Source of the DNA: Sphingomonas xinjiangensis
GTDB lineage: Bacteria; Pseudomonadota; Alphaproteobacteria; Sphingomonadales; Sphingomonadaceae
Length of the DNA stretch: 64,000 nucleotides
Assembly (NCBI RefSeq): GCF_014199255.1
Contig: NZ_JACIJF010000002.1
Location: forward strand, 62,001-126,000
Direction: 5' to 3'
Both the position numbers and the translations under genes were made by a program. Positions 1 to 9,375 of this stretch are shown piece by piece; within the stretch, counting starts at the first letter, position 1, and the number at the start of each line of letters is the position of its first letter. The notes under the pieces are model-generated. The model was not told where the DNA came from and ran no database searches. It worked only from the letters and a program-made list of their open reading frames with translations.

Positions 1-1
1 C

Positions 2-1021
2 GCATCCGAAGGCCTGCGTGCCGACCGCATCTGGTTCATGGAAATGAACACCCGCCTCCAGGTCGAGCATCCGGTGACCGAACAGATCACCCGGCAGGAC
101 TTGGTGGAATGGCAGCTGCGCGTCGCCAGCGGCGCGCCGCTGCCCAAGCGGCAGGAGGAGTTGTCGATCGATGGCTGGGCGATGGAGGCGCGGCTCTATG
201 CCGAGAACCCGGCCACTGGCTTCCTGCCTAGCACCGGCCGCTTGGAGCATCTGCGCCTGCCGAAGAAGGCGCGCATCGAAACCGGGGTAGAGCAAGGCGG
301 CAGCGTGTCGCCCTTCTACGATCCGATGATCGCCAAGATCATCGTGCACGAGGCCGACCGGATCGAAGCGATCGAGGCGCTGTGGGACGCCACGACGGAG
401 GTCGAGGTCTGGCCGGTGCGCACCAATGCCGGCTTCCTGGCCCGCATCTGCGGCGATGAGGATTTTCAAACCGGCGACATCGACACCGGACTGATCGAAC
501 GCCGCGGGGAAATGCTGACCAGGCCACCCGAACCGCAGCACGACCACCTTCGCGACGTCGCCTCGGCGCTTGCTGCCCGTCCAGCCTCGGGCGTGTGGGA
601 TGCGGCCGTCGGCTTCCGCGCCAATGCGCCGGCACGCAGCGAGGTGCACATCATCGACGATGCCGGCACCGTCCATGCCGTAGCGGACGGGTTTCCAAAT
701 GACGGCGAACCGCAGGAGGAAGTGGTCAGCTTCTTCCTTGGCGATGGCCGCGGCTTCCGGCTCCATCAACCCCGCGGCAGCGGCGCAGGGACAGCTTCAG
801 ACGGCGCGCTTCTCGCGCCGATGCCGGGCCGTATCACCGCCGTGGAAGCCGAGCTGGGCGCCAGTGTCACCAAGGGCCAGCGCCTCATCACGCTCGAAGC
901 CATGAAGATGGAGCACAGCCTCGTCGCCCCTTTCGACGGCACGATCGCCGAGTTGAACGCCGAAGCCGGCGGCCAAGTCAGCGAAGGCACGCTGCTGGTG
1001 AAGGTCGAACGCGCCGAATAA
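2..1021 (+). CDS. mccA: Acyl-CoA carboxylase biotin-containing alpha subunit, probably 3-methylcrotonyl-CoA carboxylase (5' end outside the window)
   Basis: C-terminal half of a biotin-dependent carboxylase. The frame is open from base 2 and carries the biotin carboxylase core EMNTRLQVEHPVTE, then the biotin carboxylase C-terminal domain (RLYAENP), a linker, and a biotinyl domain ending at 1021. The biotin motif EAMKMEH is intact; the acceptor lysine codon is at 905-907. The enzyme family carboxylates short acyl-CoAs with ATP and bicarbonate using a separate carboxyltransferase beta subunit. Adjacent MaoC hydratase and GNAT genes fit a leucine or branched-chain acyl-CoA degradation operon, which favours methylcrotonyl-CoA. 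A propionyl- or acetyl-CoA specificity cannot be excluded from this fragment. Confidence 0.85.
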   Translation, partial: ASEGLRADRIWFMEMNTRLQVEHPVTEQITRQDLVEWQLRVASGAPLPKRQEELSIDGWAMEARLYAENPATGFLPSTGRLEHLRLPKKARIETGVEQGGSVSPFYDPMIAKIIVHEADRIEAIEALWDATTEVEVWPVRTNAGFLARICGDEDFQTGDIDTGLIERRGEMLTRPPEPQHDHLRDVASALAARPASGVWDAAVGFRANAPARSEVHIIDDAGTVHAVADGFPNDGEPQEEVVSFFLGDGRGFRLHQPRGSGAGTASDGALLAPMPGRITAVEAELGASVTKGQRLITLEAMKMEHSLVAPFDGTIAELNAEAGGQVSEGTLLVKVERAE

Positions 1022-1032
1022 ACCGAGGCGGC

Positions 1033-1054
1033 TCCCCGGCCTCCGCCGGGGAAC
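1033..1054. repeat. GC-rich hairpin between carboxylase and GNAT genes
   Basis: Perfect 8-bp inverted repeat (1033-1040 with 1045-1052, 4-base loop), followed directly by the ribosome binding site of the next gene. The 16 bases at 1038-1053 recur exactly, in reverse orientation, in the arm of the palindromic element at 61357-61456, so this looks like a solo half-unit of that repeat family. There is no T-tract, so it is not a convincing terminator. Confidence 0.55.
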
Positions 1055-1066
1055 AAGAGGGGGAAC

Positions 1067-1552
1067 ATGACAGACCACCGAACCGGGCCAGCCGCGCTCA
1101 TCATCCGTACCGCGAGCCGCGAAGACCTCCCCGCCATCCTCGCCATGCTGGCCGAAGACACGCTCCCGGCCGACCGTGAGACCGACCCGGCCGATCCGCG
1201 CTACCTCGCCGCGTTCGACGCGATCGACGCCGACCCCCACCAGTTGCTCGTCGCCGCCGAGCTGAACGACCAAGTCATCGGCACGCTCCAGCTCAGCTTC
1301 TTCCCCGGCTTGTCGTTCCGCGGCGCCTGGCGCGGCCAGATCGAGGCGGTGCGTATCGCCAGCAACCTGCGTGGCCGCCGCTATGGCGAACAGCTTATCG
1401 CCTGGGCGGTCGAGCGCTGCCGCGAGCGGGACTGCTTCCTGGTCCAGCTAACCTCGTCCAACGAACGCACCGACGCCCACCGCTTCTATGAACGGCTCGG
1501 CTGGGCGAAGAGCCACACCGGCTCCAAACTGAAACTGAAGGATGCCCAATAA
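1067..1552 (+). CDS. GNAT family N-acetyltransferase
   Basis: A 161-residue protein with the GNAT fold signature: the acetyl-CoA pyrophosphate-binding stretch is RIASNLRGRRYGEQLI and the C-terminal motif is AHRFYERLGW, typical of small-molecule or peptide N-acetyltransferases. The start follows a strong GAGGGGG ribosome binding site. Its stop codon overlaps the start of the MaoC gene by one base (TAATG), so the two are translationally coupled and probably co-transcribed with the carboxylase. The substrate is unknown. Confidence 0.88.
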   Translation: MTDHRTGPAALIIRTASREDLPAILAMLAEDTLPADRETDPADPRYLAAFDAIDADPHQLLVAAELNDQVIGTLQLSFFPGLSFRGAWRGQIEAVRIASNLRGRRYGEQLIAWAVERCRERDCFLVQLTSSNERTDAHRFYERLGWAKSHTGSKLKLKDAQ

Positions 1553-2004
1553 TGCCCGGACGTTTCTTCGACGAATGGCAGGTCGGCGATGTCGTCTGCC
1601 ACGATCTGCGCCGCACGGTAACGGAGACCGACAATCTCCTCTTCACCACCCTCACCCACAACACCCAGCCGCTGCATCTGGATGCAGAGGCGGCGCGCGC
1701 GTCGGAGTTCGGCCAAATCCTGGTCAACGGCACCTACACGTTCAGCCTGATGATCGGCATCACGGTTGGCGATACCACTGCCGGCACGCTGGTCGCCAAT
1801 CTCGGCTATGACCAGCTGCGCATGCCCAAGCCAGTGTTCCTGGGCGACACGCTGCGCGCCGAAAGCGAAGTGATGGAACTCCGCCCCTCCAAGTCACGCC
1901 CTGGCCAAGGCATCGTCACCTGGCAGCACCGCATGCGCAACCAGCGTGACGAACTGGTTTGCGAGTGCCTCCGCTCGGCGCTGCTGCGGAGCCGCCCGGC
2001 CTGA
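1552..2004 (+). CDS. MaoC family (R)-specific enoyl-CoA hydratase-like protein
   Basis: A 150-residue single hotdog-domain protein of the MaoC dehydratase family. It begins PGRFFDEWQVGD, as many acyl-CoA-pathway MaoC proteins do, and has the family region FGQILVNGTYTFSLMIGI and a downstream YDQLRMPKPVFLGDTL strand. The family hydrates enoyl-CoA thioesters. Translational coupling with the GNAT gene and its place behind a carboxylase subunit suggest a role in branched-chain acyl-CoA breakdown, but the substrate is not visible from sequence. Confidence 0.88.
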   Translation: MPGRFFDEWQVGDVVCHDLRRTVTETDNLLFTTLTHNTQPLHLDAEAARASEFGQILVNGTYTFSLMIGITVGDTTAGTLVANLGYDQLRMPKPVFLGDTLRAESEVMELRPSKSRPGQGIVTWQHRMRNQRDELVCECLRSALLRSRPA

Positions 2005-2035
2005 AGCGCGTTGGATCGGACAAGGAGAGAACGCC

Positions 2036-2332
2036 ATGACCGACTCCAACCGCGCGCCGCTGAACGACACGCCTGAACTGCGCGAGGAAGCCACCGCCGC
2101 GCACCAACTCACCGCCGACGAACCGATGGGAGACGTGCCCGCCGGTGGCGGGCTTGGCGGGCAGAGCGCGGCCGACGGCGCGCCCGGCGCCACCCTGCCG
2201 GATCAGGCCGCAACGCCCAGCAACCCCGCCAGCCCGGCAGTCGCCGGCGACGCCGCGTCGCTGCGCGCGCAGGACGAGGCCAAGCACCTGTCAACCGGCG
2301 CCGCCGAGCCCAAGCCCGTTCCGGGCCAGTGA
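2036..2332 (+). CDS. Small Ala/Pro/Asp-rich hypothetical protein, predicted disordered
   Basis: A 98-residue acidic, low-complexity protein (MTDSNRAPLNDTPELREEAT at the start, EPKPVPGQ at the end), rich in Ala, Gly, Pro, Asp and Glu, with no signal peptide or membrane segment. The start at 2036 is chosen because AAGGAGAG lies a few bases upstream; a longer in-frame extension into the MaoC gene lacks a ribosome binding site. It is followed by a GTGA-overlapping oxidoreductase remnant. No function can be assigned. Confidence 0.7.
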   Translation: MTDSNRAPLNDTPELREEATAAHQLTADEPMGDVPAGGGLGGQSAADGAPGATLPDQAATPSNPASPAVAGDAASLRAQDEAKHLSTGAAEPKPVPGQ

Positions 2333-2838
2333 CGCACGTCGGGGTTGCGATCATCGGCGGCGGCGCGGCGGGCATCGCCACCCCGCGCACCCTCATCGAT
2401 GCGGCCAAGAACATGCTGCTGCCGGAAGCCAAGGACCGCCTCGGCGTCGTGCCCATACCATATGGACGCACGGCCTGCCGCTCGACCTGGGCGCCGGCTG
2501 GCTCCACTCCGCCGAGCAGGGCCCCTGGGTCGCCATCGCCGAGGCGGAAGGCTATGGCGCACTGATCGCTCGCCACGCCGCCGGCGCGCGCGTGGTGCTG
2601 GGCACCCCCGTCACGCAAATCAGCGGCAGTGCCAAGGTCCTGCGCATCGACACGCCACGCGGTCGCTTACCCCCGACGCCGCGATCATCGCCGTCTCGGC
2701 CAACATCCTCGCTGCCGGCGCGATTGGCTTCGACCCGAGCCTCGCCGACACGCTTCACGCCGCCGCCGGCCTCCCGCTCGGCCTGGCCGACAAGAAGCGC
2801 GGCGTTCCGGAGAGCGCCGCCGTCCCGAGCGTCCTAAT
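2329..2838 (+). pseudogene. Decayed FAD-dependent amine oxidase (flavin monoamine oxidase family)
   Basis: Three consecutive reading frames together spell pieces of a flavin amine oxidase. From a GTG at 2329 the first frame has the FAD-binding Rossmann start VGVAIIGGGAAGIAT. After about 2460 a second frame carries LPLDLGAGWLHSAEQGPWVA and a following strand. After about 2670 a third frame carries a short C-terminal-like piece to about 2838. Intact family members are roughly 400-450 residues, so there are at least two frameshifts and large deletions. The remnant abuts the convergent tamB stop. Confidence 0.75.
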
Positions 2839-5800
2839 AATCCCGCGAGTAGCGCAGGCTCACGCTCGATCCGCCGAACGAGCCGGTCTGCGACAACAGG
2901 CTGAGCGCGCGGCTAAGCGCGATCTCCAGCTGCGTCGCGGTGAAGCCGCGGGCATCGGTGATGATCTCGATATAGATGTCATCGGTGATGTATTTGCCCG
3001 CCGCCAGCGACGTTCCCCGTCCGCTGTTCTCGTCGGCGCCTAGGATACGGAGCCGGTCGATTCCGGTCGCCGATTTCAGCGTGCCCAGCGGGTTGAGCCC
3101 GCCACCGCCCGAGCCGCGCAGCGAATTGACCGCCGCCGCCAGCTGAATCGCCTCGGTCGCCGAAAGGTTCGTCACGTTGGTCCCGAAGAACAGCCGCGCG
3201 AGCACTTCCTCCTGTGGCAGGTTCGGCGAGGAGGTGAAGGCAATCTGCGGCTGCTGCGCGGTGCCCGACACGTTCAGCGTCGCAGTGATGCCCTCTGCCG
3301 TGGTACTCGCGGCGATGTCCACATTGGGATTGGTCAGCTGGTTGCCCTGGAAGCTGATCGTCCCGCGCTCCACTTCGAACCGCCGGCTGGCGAAGCTGTA
3401 CGTGCCGCGTACGATCTCCAGTTGGCCGCGCACCTGCGGCGCCGCGCTCGTGCCGCCAACAGCGATCCGCGCGCTCCATTCGGATTCCAGGCCCATGCCT
3501 GATACGAACAGGCGATTGTCCGCCCGCACCCGGATGTTGAGGTCGAACGTGCCCGCCGCCCGCGACGGCTGGTTCTGCTGCCCGCTGCGGTTGTCGTTCG
3601 CCGCAAGCTGGCTGCGCCGGCGAATGCCGGTCAGCTCGGGCACCTCGGCAGCACCCTGGCGAATGATCTCATAGCGCGCTTCCGGGATCGTCAGATTGCC
3701 TTCGATCTTCGAAACCTGCGCGTTCTTGGTCACGGTAATGCGGCCGGTCGCAGTGGCCCCCAGCGCCTCGCCGCGGGCAAGCTGCGCATTGTCGAGGTCC
3801 GCGGCGAGGTCGATCGGATAGCCACTGTCGGCGGAAAGCCCAACCCGCCCTTGCGCACGCACGGTGCCGTCGCCCGCGCGCGCGGTCATGCTGTTGAGGA
3901 TGAGCGCGTCGTTGGAAAAGCGCCCATCGATCTTGATGTTGGTCAGGCGGGTGCCATAGCTTTCGTTGGTATAGGTCAGGTCGTCGGCACGCACGACGCC
4001 GGTCAGCTGCGGCGCATTGACCCGGCCCGAAAAGTCCGCCGCCAGCCCCACTGCCCCGGTCAGCTGCTGGTTGGGCAGCCCGGCCAGGGAGAACGGCACT
4101 GCCGCCGGACCGTTGTAGCGCACGCCACCCGAAAGCGGCGCGGCCATCAGCCGCTGCGTCCAGCTTCCCGCGCCCGGCCCCAGCGGCCGCAGCGTCGCGA
4201 CCAGCCGACCGATCGTGGTCGTGCCTCGCTTGATGATCGCCCGCGCGTCGCCACCGTCCGGCAACAGCTTGCCGACAAAGTCGAAATCAACCGGCGTGGA
4301 CACCGTCGCAAGGCTTGAGCGCGTGAACTCGTCGATCCGCAGCCGGGCATCGGCGCTCGGGAACCCGGTGCCGTTCGCCTGCGCGAAGTCCAGGCTGCCG
4401 GTGGCGGTGCCGCCCAGGCCCAGGCCGGGTACGAAGCCGTTCACCACTGCTAGGTCGAGCCGGCCGAGCCGCGCCTGCACCGCCATGCCTTTGCCATAGC
4501 TGCCGGCGAGCCTGAGCGTGCCCTGATCGAAATCGAGCTGTGTCGGCAACAGCCGGTACCCGCCGTCCCGCACGGCGATCCGCGCCGGTGCGGCGGTGCG
4601 GAAACGGATGCCGCTACCCTGCCCCTGAAGCGCGACCAGCCATTGCGTGGGCGAGAGCTGCGCGTTGGCGGCGATCCGGAACGGCACCCCGGACGAACCA
4701 TTCGCCACCATCTGGGCGGTACCGCTGCCGCCCTGATAGTTGATCTTCGCACGTGCGGCCTGGAGCACGAACTGGCCGCTGCGCAGGTTCGCGATCTGCG
4801 CGTCGGCAACGATTTGGGGCGTGTCGGTCAATACCACGCTGGCGCTCACCAGCGCCCGACCGATGGCGAACTCCTCCATGCCCGGGATGGCGGCATTAAG
4901 CGCCCGCGCCTGAATGTCGGCACGCTGCACGCCCGCCTGGTTCCCCAGATCGGCGCTGCCCACAATGCCCGATCCATCGAACGTCACGCGGCCTGCAAAG
5001 GGTCCGGCCGCGGTCTGCTGGAGGCGCCCGGCGATCTCCATGCCGGCGAAGTGCGCCCGCTCGATGTCGACGGCCAACGCGCCGCCCGTGCGCACCAGCA
5101 CATTAGCGTCAAACGGCCCGTATTTCGTGCCGCCCGTCGCGGTGATGGCGTAGGCATTCCCGCGCCCGCGCACCCGTGCTTCCAGGTCGGCTAGCCCCAC
5201 GCCCAGCCCGGGCCGGGGCATCCGCAGCAGCACTTCCGGCGCAGTGAGCGTGCCGCTCACCCGTGCGGTCATCGGTCCATATTGGGTGGATTCCGCGTTC
5301 GCGTTGACCAGCAACGGTCCGCGCGGATCATAGCGGCCCGAGCCGCTGGTGACGCGGAACTGCGGTGCGCGTAGGCGCACATTGTCGAAGGTTATGATGC
5401 CGGTCGGGCTCAAGCCGACCCGTGCCGACGCGACGGCGTTGCCGCCCAGGAAGTTTCGCGCCGCTTCGTTGGTGATCCGCCGCGTCTCGGCCGCCACCTG
5501 GCCGCGAATGCCCCAACCGCCACCGGGCGCTGCGTACAGCTCGGCATCGGTCTTCAGGTTGACGATGCCGACGCCGTTGATCTCGTAATCGTTGATCCGC
5601 CCCTTCAGCGCGCCCGTATAGCGCCCCTCGCTCATGTCGGCGGCGATGACCGCCGTCGCGTCCACACGGTCAGAGCGTAGCCGCAGATTGTCCGACAAGA
5701 TCTGGTCGCCCGAAACGGCCAGGACGCCGGCAATGCTGAGGTTGGTCACCAGCCCGCCCGCGGCCGCGTTCAGTCCCGACACCCGCGCCGCGCGAGCGCG

Positions 5801-7084
5801 GATTGGTATCAAGATGCGGTCGGCGTCCACTCGCGCCCGCCCTTCGGCATAGACCTGTTCGACCGCGGTCTCGCCAAAGCCAAGCCGCGCCGCGCGGATC
5901 TTGTAGTCCACGACCGGGGTGGCGAAGGCGCCGTTCAGCGCCAGCGCCGCGCGCACGTCGCGCCCGTTCAGATTCGGAGCGATCGCCCCCGGCGTCAGCA
6001 GCAGCGCATCGATGTTGAAGTTGCCGAACCGATTCTGGCCCAGGTCGATAAGCCCCTTGGCTTCCACCGACAGCGCGTCCGATCGGAATTTGTAGGTGCC
6101 GTTCACCTTGCGGTCGGCAAGCACGGCGTCCGCTTCGATGTTGAGCTGCGGCGTCGTGAGCCGCTCGACCGGCCCTTCCATATACACGCCGGGATAGGCC
6201 GGCCCGCGCAGCTGGAAACGGCCACTCTGAGCGATCAGGCTCAGGTCGGCGAGCTGCCGCCCGCCCAGCGTGCCCACCGCACGGCCACGCCAATCCTTCC
6301 AGCTTCCCTTGCCGCCAACGGTCAAGGTCACCGGGCGATCCAGCCCAGCCAGCCCAGCCAGCCCGGCCACTAGGCCCTTGGCCGGCGCGTCGAGCCGCAT
6401 ATCGATGTCGAGCTTGTTCTGTGCAGGCACCGCGTCAAGCTTCAGCGTCACGCGGTCGCCGCCCGCTACGCCGGGCGCGGCGATGGTGCCGGCATCGGCG
6501 TTCAGCTGTGCGCGTCCATCCGCCAGATGCGCGCTGCCGCGCAACGATGCGATATGCCGTTGCCCATCCACCGCGGGCGCAACGTCGATGCGGGCGATGT
6601 CGAGGCGCCCGATATCCAGATTTATATCGGGCAACAGCGGCGCATTGGGGTCGCTCGGCGTCTGATTCAGCTCGGGCAGCCGCAAAATGCGGACCTCCGG
6701 GCTGGTCAGGCTGCGGACGTCGATCTGGCTGTGGAGATAGCTGAACGGCCGCCAATCCACGGCAAGTTCCTTAGCCGATGCGAACACGCCCTTGGGATCG
6801 CGCACCTGCACATCGCGCAGCACCATAGCGCCGTACAGCGAGCCCTCGATCCGGCCCACTTGGAAATTCAAGCCAGAAGCCAGCGTAAACTTGTTGATCT
6901 GCTTGACCAAAAGGTCGCGGCCCGGCTGGGTGTTGATCCCCAGCACCAGCGCACCCAACAGCAGCACCACGCCGCCAACGACAATCGCGGACCATTTCGC
7001 CACGCGCTGCCACAGCGGCGGCTTGACCACGACGTGCCTGATCGGCGTGCCCTGCTCTACGGTCTCGGGTGCGTCCGACGCCAT
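2834..7084 (-). CDS. tamB: Translocation and assembly module inner membrane protein TamB (DUF490)
   Basis: A 1416-residue protein with one N-terminal membrane anchor (about residues 30-52: SAIVVGGVVLLLGALVLG), a very long beta-rich periplasmic region of AsmA/TamB-type repeats, and the conserved C-terminal TamB domain ending QTGSFGGSSVSLRYSRDY. TamB spans the periplasm, works with the Omp85 protein TamA, and is implicated in outer membrane protein assembly and phospholipid transport. Its ATG overlaps the tamA stop by one base (TGATG), the classic tamAB operon arrangement. The length is somewhat above the roughly 1260 residues of E. coli TamB, which is common in alphaproteobacteria. Confidence 0.93.
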   Translation of the reverse strand: MASDAPETVEQGTPIRHVVVKPPLWQRVAKWSAIVVGGVVLLLGALVLGINTQPGRDLLVKQINKFTLASGLNFQVGRIEGSLYGAMVLRDVQVRDPKGVFASAKELAVDWRPFSYLHSQIDVRSLTSPEVRILRLPELNQTPSDPNAPLLPDINLDIGRLDIARIDVAPAVDGQRHIASLRGSAHLADGRAQLNADAGTIAAPGVAGGDRVTLKLDAVPAQNKLDIDMRLDAPAKGLVAGLAGLAGLDRPVTLTVGGKGSWKDWRGRAVGTLGGRQLADLSLIAQSGRFQLRGPAYPGVYMEGPVERLTTPQLNIEADAVLADRKVNGTYKFRSDALSVEAKGLIDLGQNRFGNFNIDALLLTPGAIAPNLNGRDVRAALALNGAFATPVVDYKIRAARLGFGETAVEQVYAEGRARVDADRILIPIRARAARVSGLNAAAGGLVTNLSIAGVLAVSGDQILSDNLRLRSDRVDATAVIAADMSEGRYTGALKGRINDYEINGVGIVNLKTDAELYAAPGGGWGIRGQVAAETRRITNEAARNFLGGNAVASARVGLSPTGIITFDNVRLRAPQFRVTSGSGRYDPRGPLLVNANAESTQYGPMTARVSGTLTAPEVLLRMPRPGLGVGLADLEARVRGRGNAYAITATGGTKYGPFDANVLVRTGGALAVDIERAHFAGMEIAGRLQQTAAGPFAGRVTFDGSGIVGSADLGNQAGVQRADIQARALNAAIPGMEEFAIGRALVSASVVLTDTPQIVADAQIANLRSGQFVLQAARAKINYQGGSGTAQMVANGSSGVPFRIAANAQLSPTQWLVALQGQGSGIRFRTAAPARIAVRDGGYRLLPTQLDFDQGTLRLAGSYGKGMAVQARLGRLDLAVVNGFVPGLGLGGTATGSLDFAQANGTGFPSADARLRIDEFTRSSLATVSTPVDFDFVGKLLPDGGDARAIIKRGTTTIGRLVATLRPLGPGAGSWTQRLMAAPLSGGVRYNGPAAVPFSLAGLPNQQLTGAVGLAADFSGRVNAPQLTGVVRADDLTYTNESYGTRLTNIKIDGRFSNDALILNSMTARAGDGTVRAQGRVGLSADSGYPIDLAADLDNAQLARGEALGATATGRITVTKNAQVSKIEGNLTIPEARYEIIRQGAAEVPELTGIRRRSQLAANDNRSGQQNQPSRAAGTFDLNIRVRADNRLFVSGMGLESEWSARIAVGGTSAAPQVRGQLEIVRGTYSFASRRFEVERGTISFQGNQLTNPNVDIAASTTAEGITATLNVSGTAQQPQIAFTSSPNLPQEEVLARLFFGTNVTNLSATEAIQLAAAVNSLRGSGGGGLNPLGTLKSATGIDRLRILGADENSGRGTSLAAGKYITDDIYIEIITDARGFTATQLEIALSRALSLLSQTGSFGGSSVSLRYSRDY

Positions 7085-9252
7085 CAGAATGCTTGTCCGA
7101 TCGAGATGTAGAGCGCCACCTTGGACTCGTTGGGCTTCCGGTTCATCGGCGTGGCGATGTCGATGCGCAGCGGCCCGAAATTGGTATAATATCGCGCGCC
7201 GACCCCCAGGCCGAGGCGGATGTCCTTCAGCGTCGGAGTGACGCCTTCATAGACTTGCCCTGCGTCCACGAACGGCACGATGCCGAAATTGCCGAAGCGG
7301 TAGCGCGCTTCCAGCGCGAACTCATTGAGCGAACGCCCGCCCACCGGACGGTCGTCGGGCGACCGGGGCCCGAGCTCCTGATAGCCGAAGCCCCGCACCG
7401 ATCCGCCGCCGCCGGCATAATAGCGCCGGGAGGGCGGCAGGTCGTCGCGGCCGATGCCCGGGATCGATCCGAACCGCGCGCGCCCCGCCACCACGATGCT
7501 GGAGCTCACCGGCTGGTAAATCGTGCCTTCCAGCATGAGCCGTGCATAAGGCCGAGCCGCGCCGCGCACCGAAGTTTCGGGGCTGACATTCGCCTTTAGG
7601 CGGAAGCCGCGCGTCGGATTCAACAGATTGTCCGACGTGTCGTAGCCGAGGAAGGTCGGCAAAGCCGCGATCAGCCAGGTGCCGCGGTCACGCTCGCCGG
7701 CATTGAAATTGTACCGGTCCTCGTTTGATCCGACCAGTTCGGCGCCATAGAAATAGGTCCAGCGCTTTTGCCAGATTGGCGTGGAATCACGCGACCACCG
7801 CACCGACAACGTGCCGGTGTAGGATTCGAACGCGGCGTAATCGGAATGGTTGATCGCCGCCTGCGCCTGGAAGGTGCGGTCGCGCTGCCCGGCGTTGGAG
7901 CGGCGGAAGGTAGCGGACACCCCCTGTTCCTGCGTGCCGAGCACACCGCTGGCGATGAGCGCCCCTTCGTCAGGGAACAGGTTGCGGTGAGTCCAGCTGC
8001 CTTCGGCGCGGAGCCCCTGGCCGGTGCTGTAGCCGATCTCGCCGGCCAGCGTGCGGGCGCGCCCGGCGGTTTGGCGGACGAGCAGGTTAACGACTTCAGT
8101 GCCCTCTGGACCCGGTTGGCCCGTGCGCACGGGCTCGACCGACACCGTGGAGAACAGGCTGGTCGCGACCAGCGCCTGGCGCAGATCGTCGACTTTGCGC
8201 GTGTCATAGATGTCGCCCGGCTTGTAGCGCCGCAACAACTCGATGTGATCGACACCGAATACCTGCCGCTGTCCCTCGCTCACGATCCGGCCGAAGCTGG
8301 CGCGTTGCCCCACGTCCACTGGCAGCGTGTACTCGCCGAAATGGGTTTCCTCGTCGAGCAGGATGTCGCGCTGCCCAACCTTGGTAAAGGGATAGCCCTG
8401 TTGCGGCAGCCGCAGGCTGACATTCGCTTCTGCCGCCTGGATGCGGACGGCGTCGATGGGATCCCCGGGGTTCAGGTTCAGCTCGCGGTCGACCAGGCCG
8501 GCAGGCACCGTGGGACCCGCGTCGATCAGGACGCTGCTCAGCCGATAAAGCTTACCCGGCGTAGCGGCGATCGTCGCGCGCACCCGGCCCGAGTTGCGCG
8601 GCGTCTGCTCGATGGTCGATACCGCGGTGCCGTCATAATAGCCCAGCGAGTGCATCAAACGCACCGCAAGCGCCTCGTCCTCGCGCGCCCGCGCCGAAAT
8701 CATCGCCGCGTTGGCCGCTTCGCCATCGCCTTGCTCCAGCGCCGACAACGCGCGGAACTGGCCGTTCAAATTGACGGCATCCAGCCCTTGCACGACCGTG
8801 GTATAGTGGATCGTGCCAGCCTTTTCCGCTTCCAGCCCTTCGATCTTCACCGGCTCGACGCGAAATTCGGACAGCGCCGGCAGCGGTTGCGCAAATTCGG
8901 GCGACTCGGCTGCGGGCGCGGCGAAGCTACCCTCGACCTGATTGGTAACCTGGGCAGGCGCGGTGGGCGTGGCGGTGGAACCCGTCTTGAACCCGTTCAT
9001 TGATTCCAGCGGCGCGTTAATGTCGCCGCTCAGCGAGGGCAGCGCGGCGTTGAACTCCGCGTCCGGCACGATCTGCTCGTCCGACGATGGCGTGGTGCTA
9101 TCCGGATCGGCTTCCTGATCGGCGGGCACAGGCGCAGGTGCCGGAGCGCCCTGCCCCGGTGTCGGCGCGTCAATCTGCGCGCATGCGACGCCGGGCAGGA
9201 CTGCAGATCCTGCCAGCGCGGCAATCCAAACCGCCTTCACCCCTTTGATCAC
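7084..9252 (-). CDS. tamA: Outer membrane Omp85-family protein TamA
   Basis: A 722-residue protein: signal peptide (about residues 1-26, cleaved after GVACA), a Pro/Ala-rich low-complexity segment (to about 130), POTRA-type repeats (about 150-390), and a C-terminal 16-strand bacterial surface antigen barrel ending YISIGQAF with the expected terminal Phe. The barrel contains the conserved SRRYYAGGGGSVRGFGYQ segment (an (V/I)RG motif in loop 6). It is the outer membrane partner of TamB, encoded directly downstream with a one-base overlap. The N-terminal low-complexity spacer is longer than in enterobacterial TamA. Confidence 0.92.
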   Translation of the reverse strand: MIKGVKAVWIAALAGSAVLPGVACAQIDAPTPGQGAPAPAPVPADQEADPDSTTPSSDEQIVPDAEFNAALPSLSGDINAPLESMNGFKTGSTATPTAPAQVTNQVEGSFAAPAAESPEFAQPLPALSEFRVEPVKIEGLEAEKAGTIHYTTVVQGLDAVNLNGQFRALSALEQGDGEAANAAMISARAREDEALAVRLMHSLGYYDGTAVSTIEQTPRNSGRVRATIAATPGKLYRLSSVLIDAGPTVPAGLVDRELNLNPGDPIDAVRIQAAEANVSLRLPQQGYPFTKVGQRDILLDEETHFGEYTLPVDVGQRASFGRIVSEGQRQVFGVDHIELLRRYKPGDIYDTRKVDDLRQALVATSLFSTVSVEPVRTGQPGPEGTEVVNLLVRQTAGRARTLAGEIGYSTGQGLRAEGSWTHRNLFPDEGALIASGVLGTQEQGVSATFRRSNAGQRDRTFQAQAAINHSDYAAFESYTGTLSVRWSRDSTPIWQKRWTYFYGAELVGSNEDRYNFNAGERDRGTWLIAALPTFLGYDTSDNLLNPTRGFRLKANVSPETSVRGAARPYARLMLEGTIYQPVSSSIVVAGRARFGSIPGIGRDDLPPSRRYYAGGGGSVRGFGYQELGPRSPDDRPVGGRSLNEFALEARYRFGNFGIVPFVDAGQVYEGVTPTLKDIRLGLGVGARYYTNFGPLRIDIATPMNRKPNESKVALYISIGQAF

Positions 9253-9375
9253 GCGCCTCCTCAGGAGCCGCGTAAACCCCGGCCCTCTCGCATCCGTAAC
9301 GACTTGTTTTTCATTTTGCTCCCACCAACCGGAAAAAAGCAGTGGATTGCGTGGAACTTACCTCACGCCGGGTCG

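Noticed and set aside
7768..9003. Plus-strand 411-codon open frame opposite tamA
   Set aside because: It is antisense to a clear Omp85 gene, Arg/His/Gln-rich, with no recognised motif; high GC produces such shadow frames.
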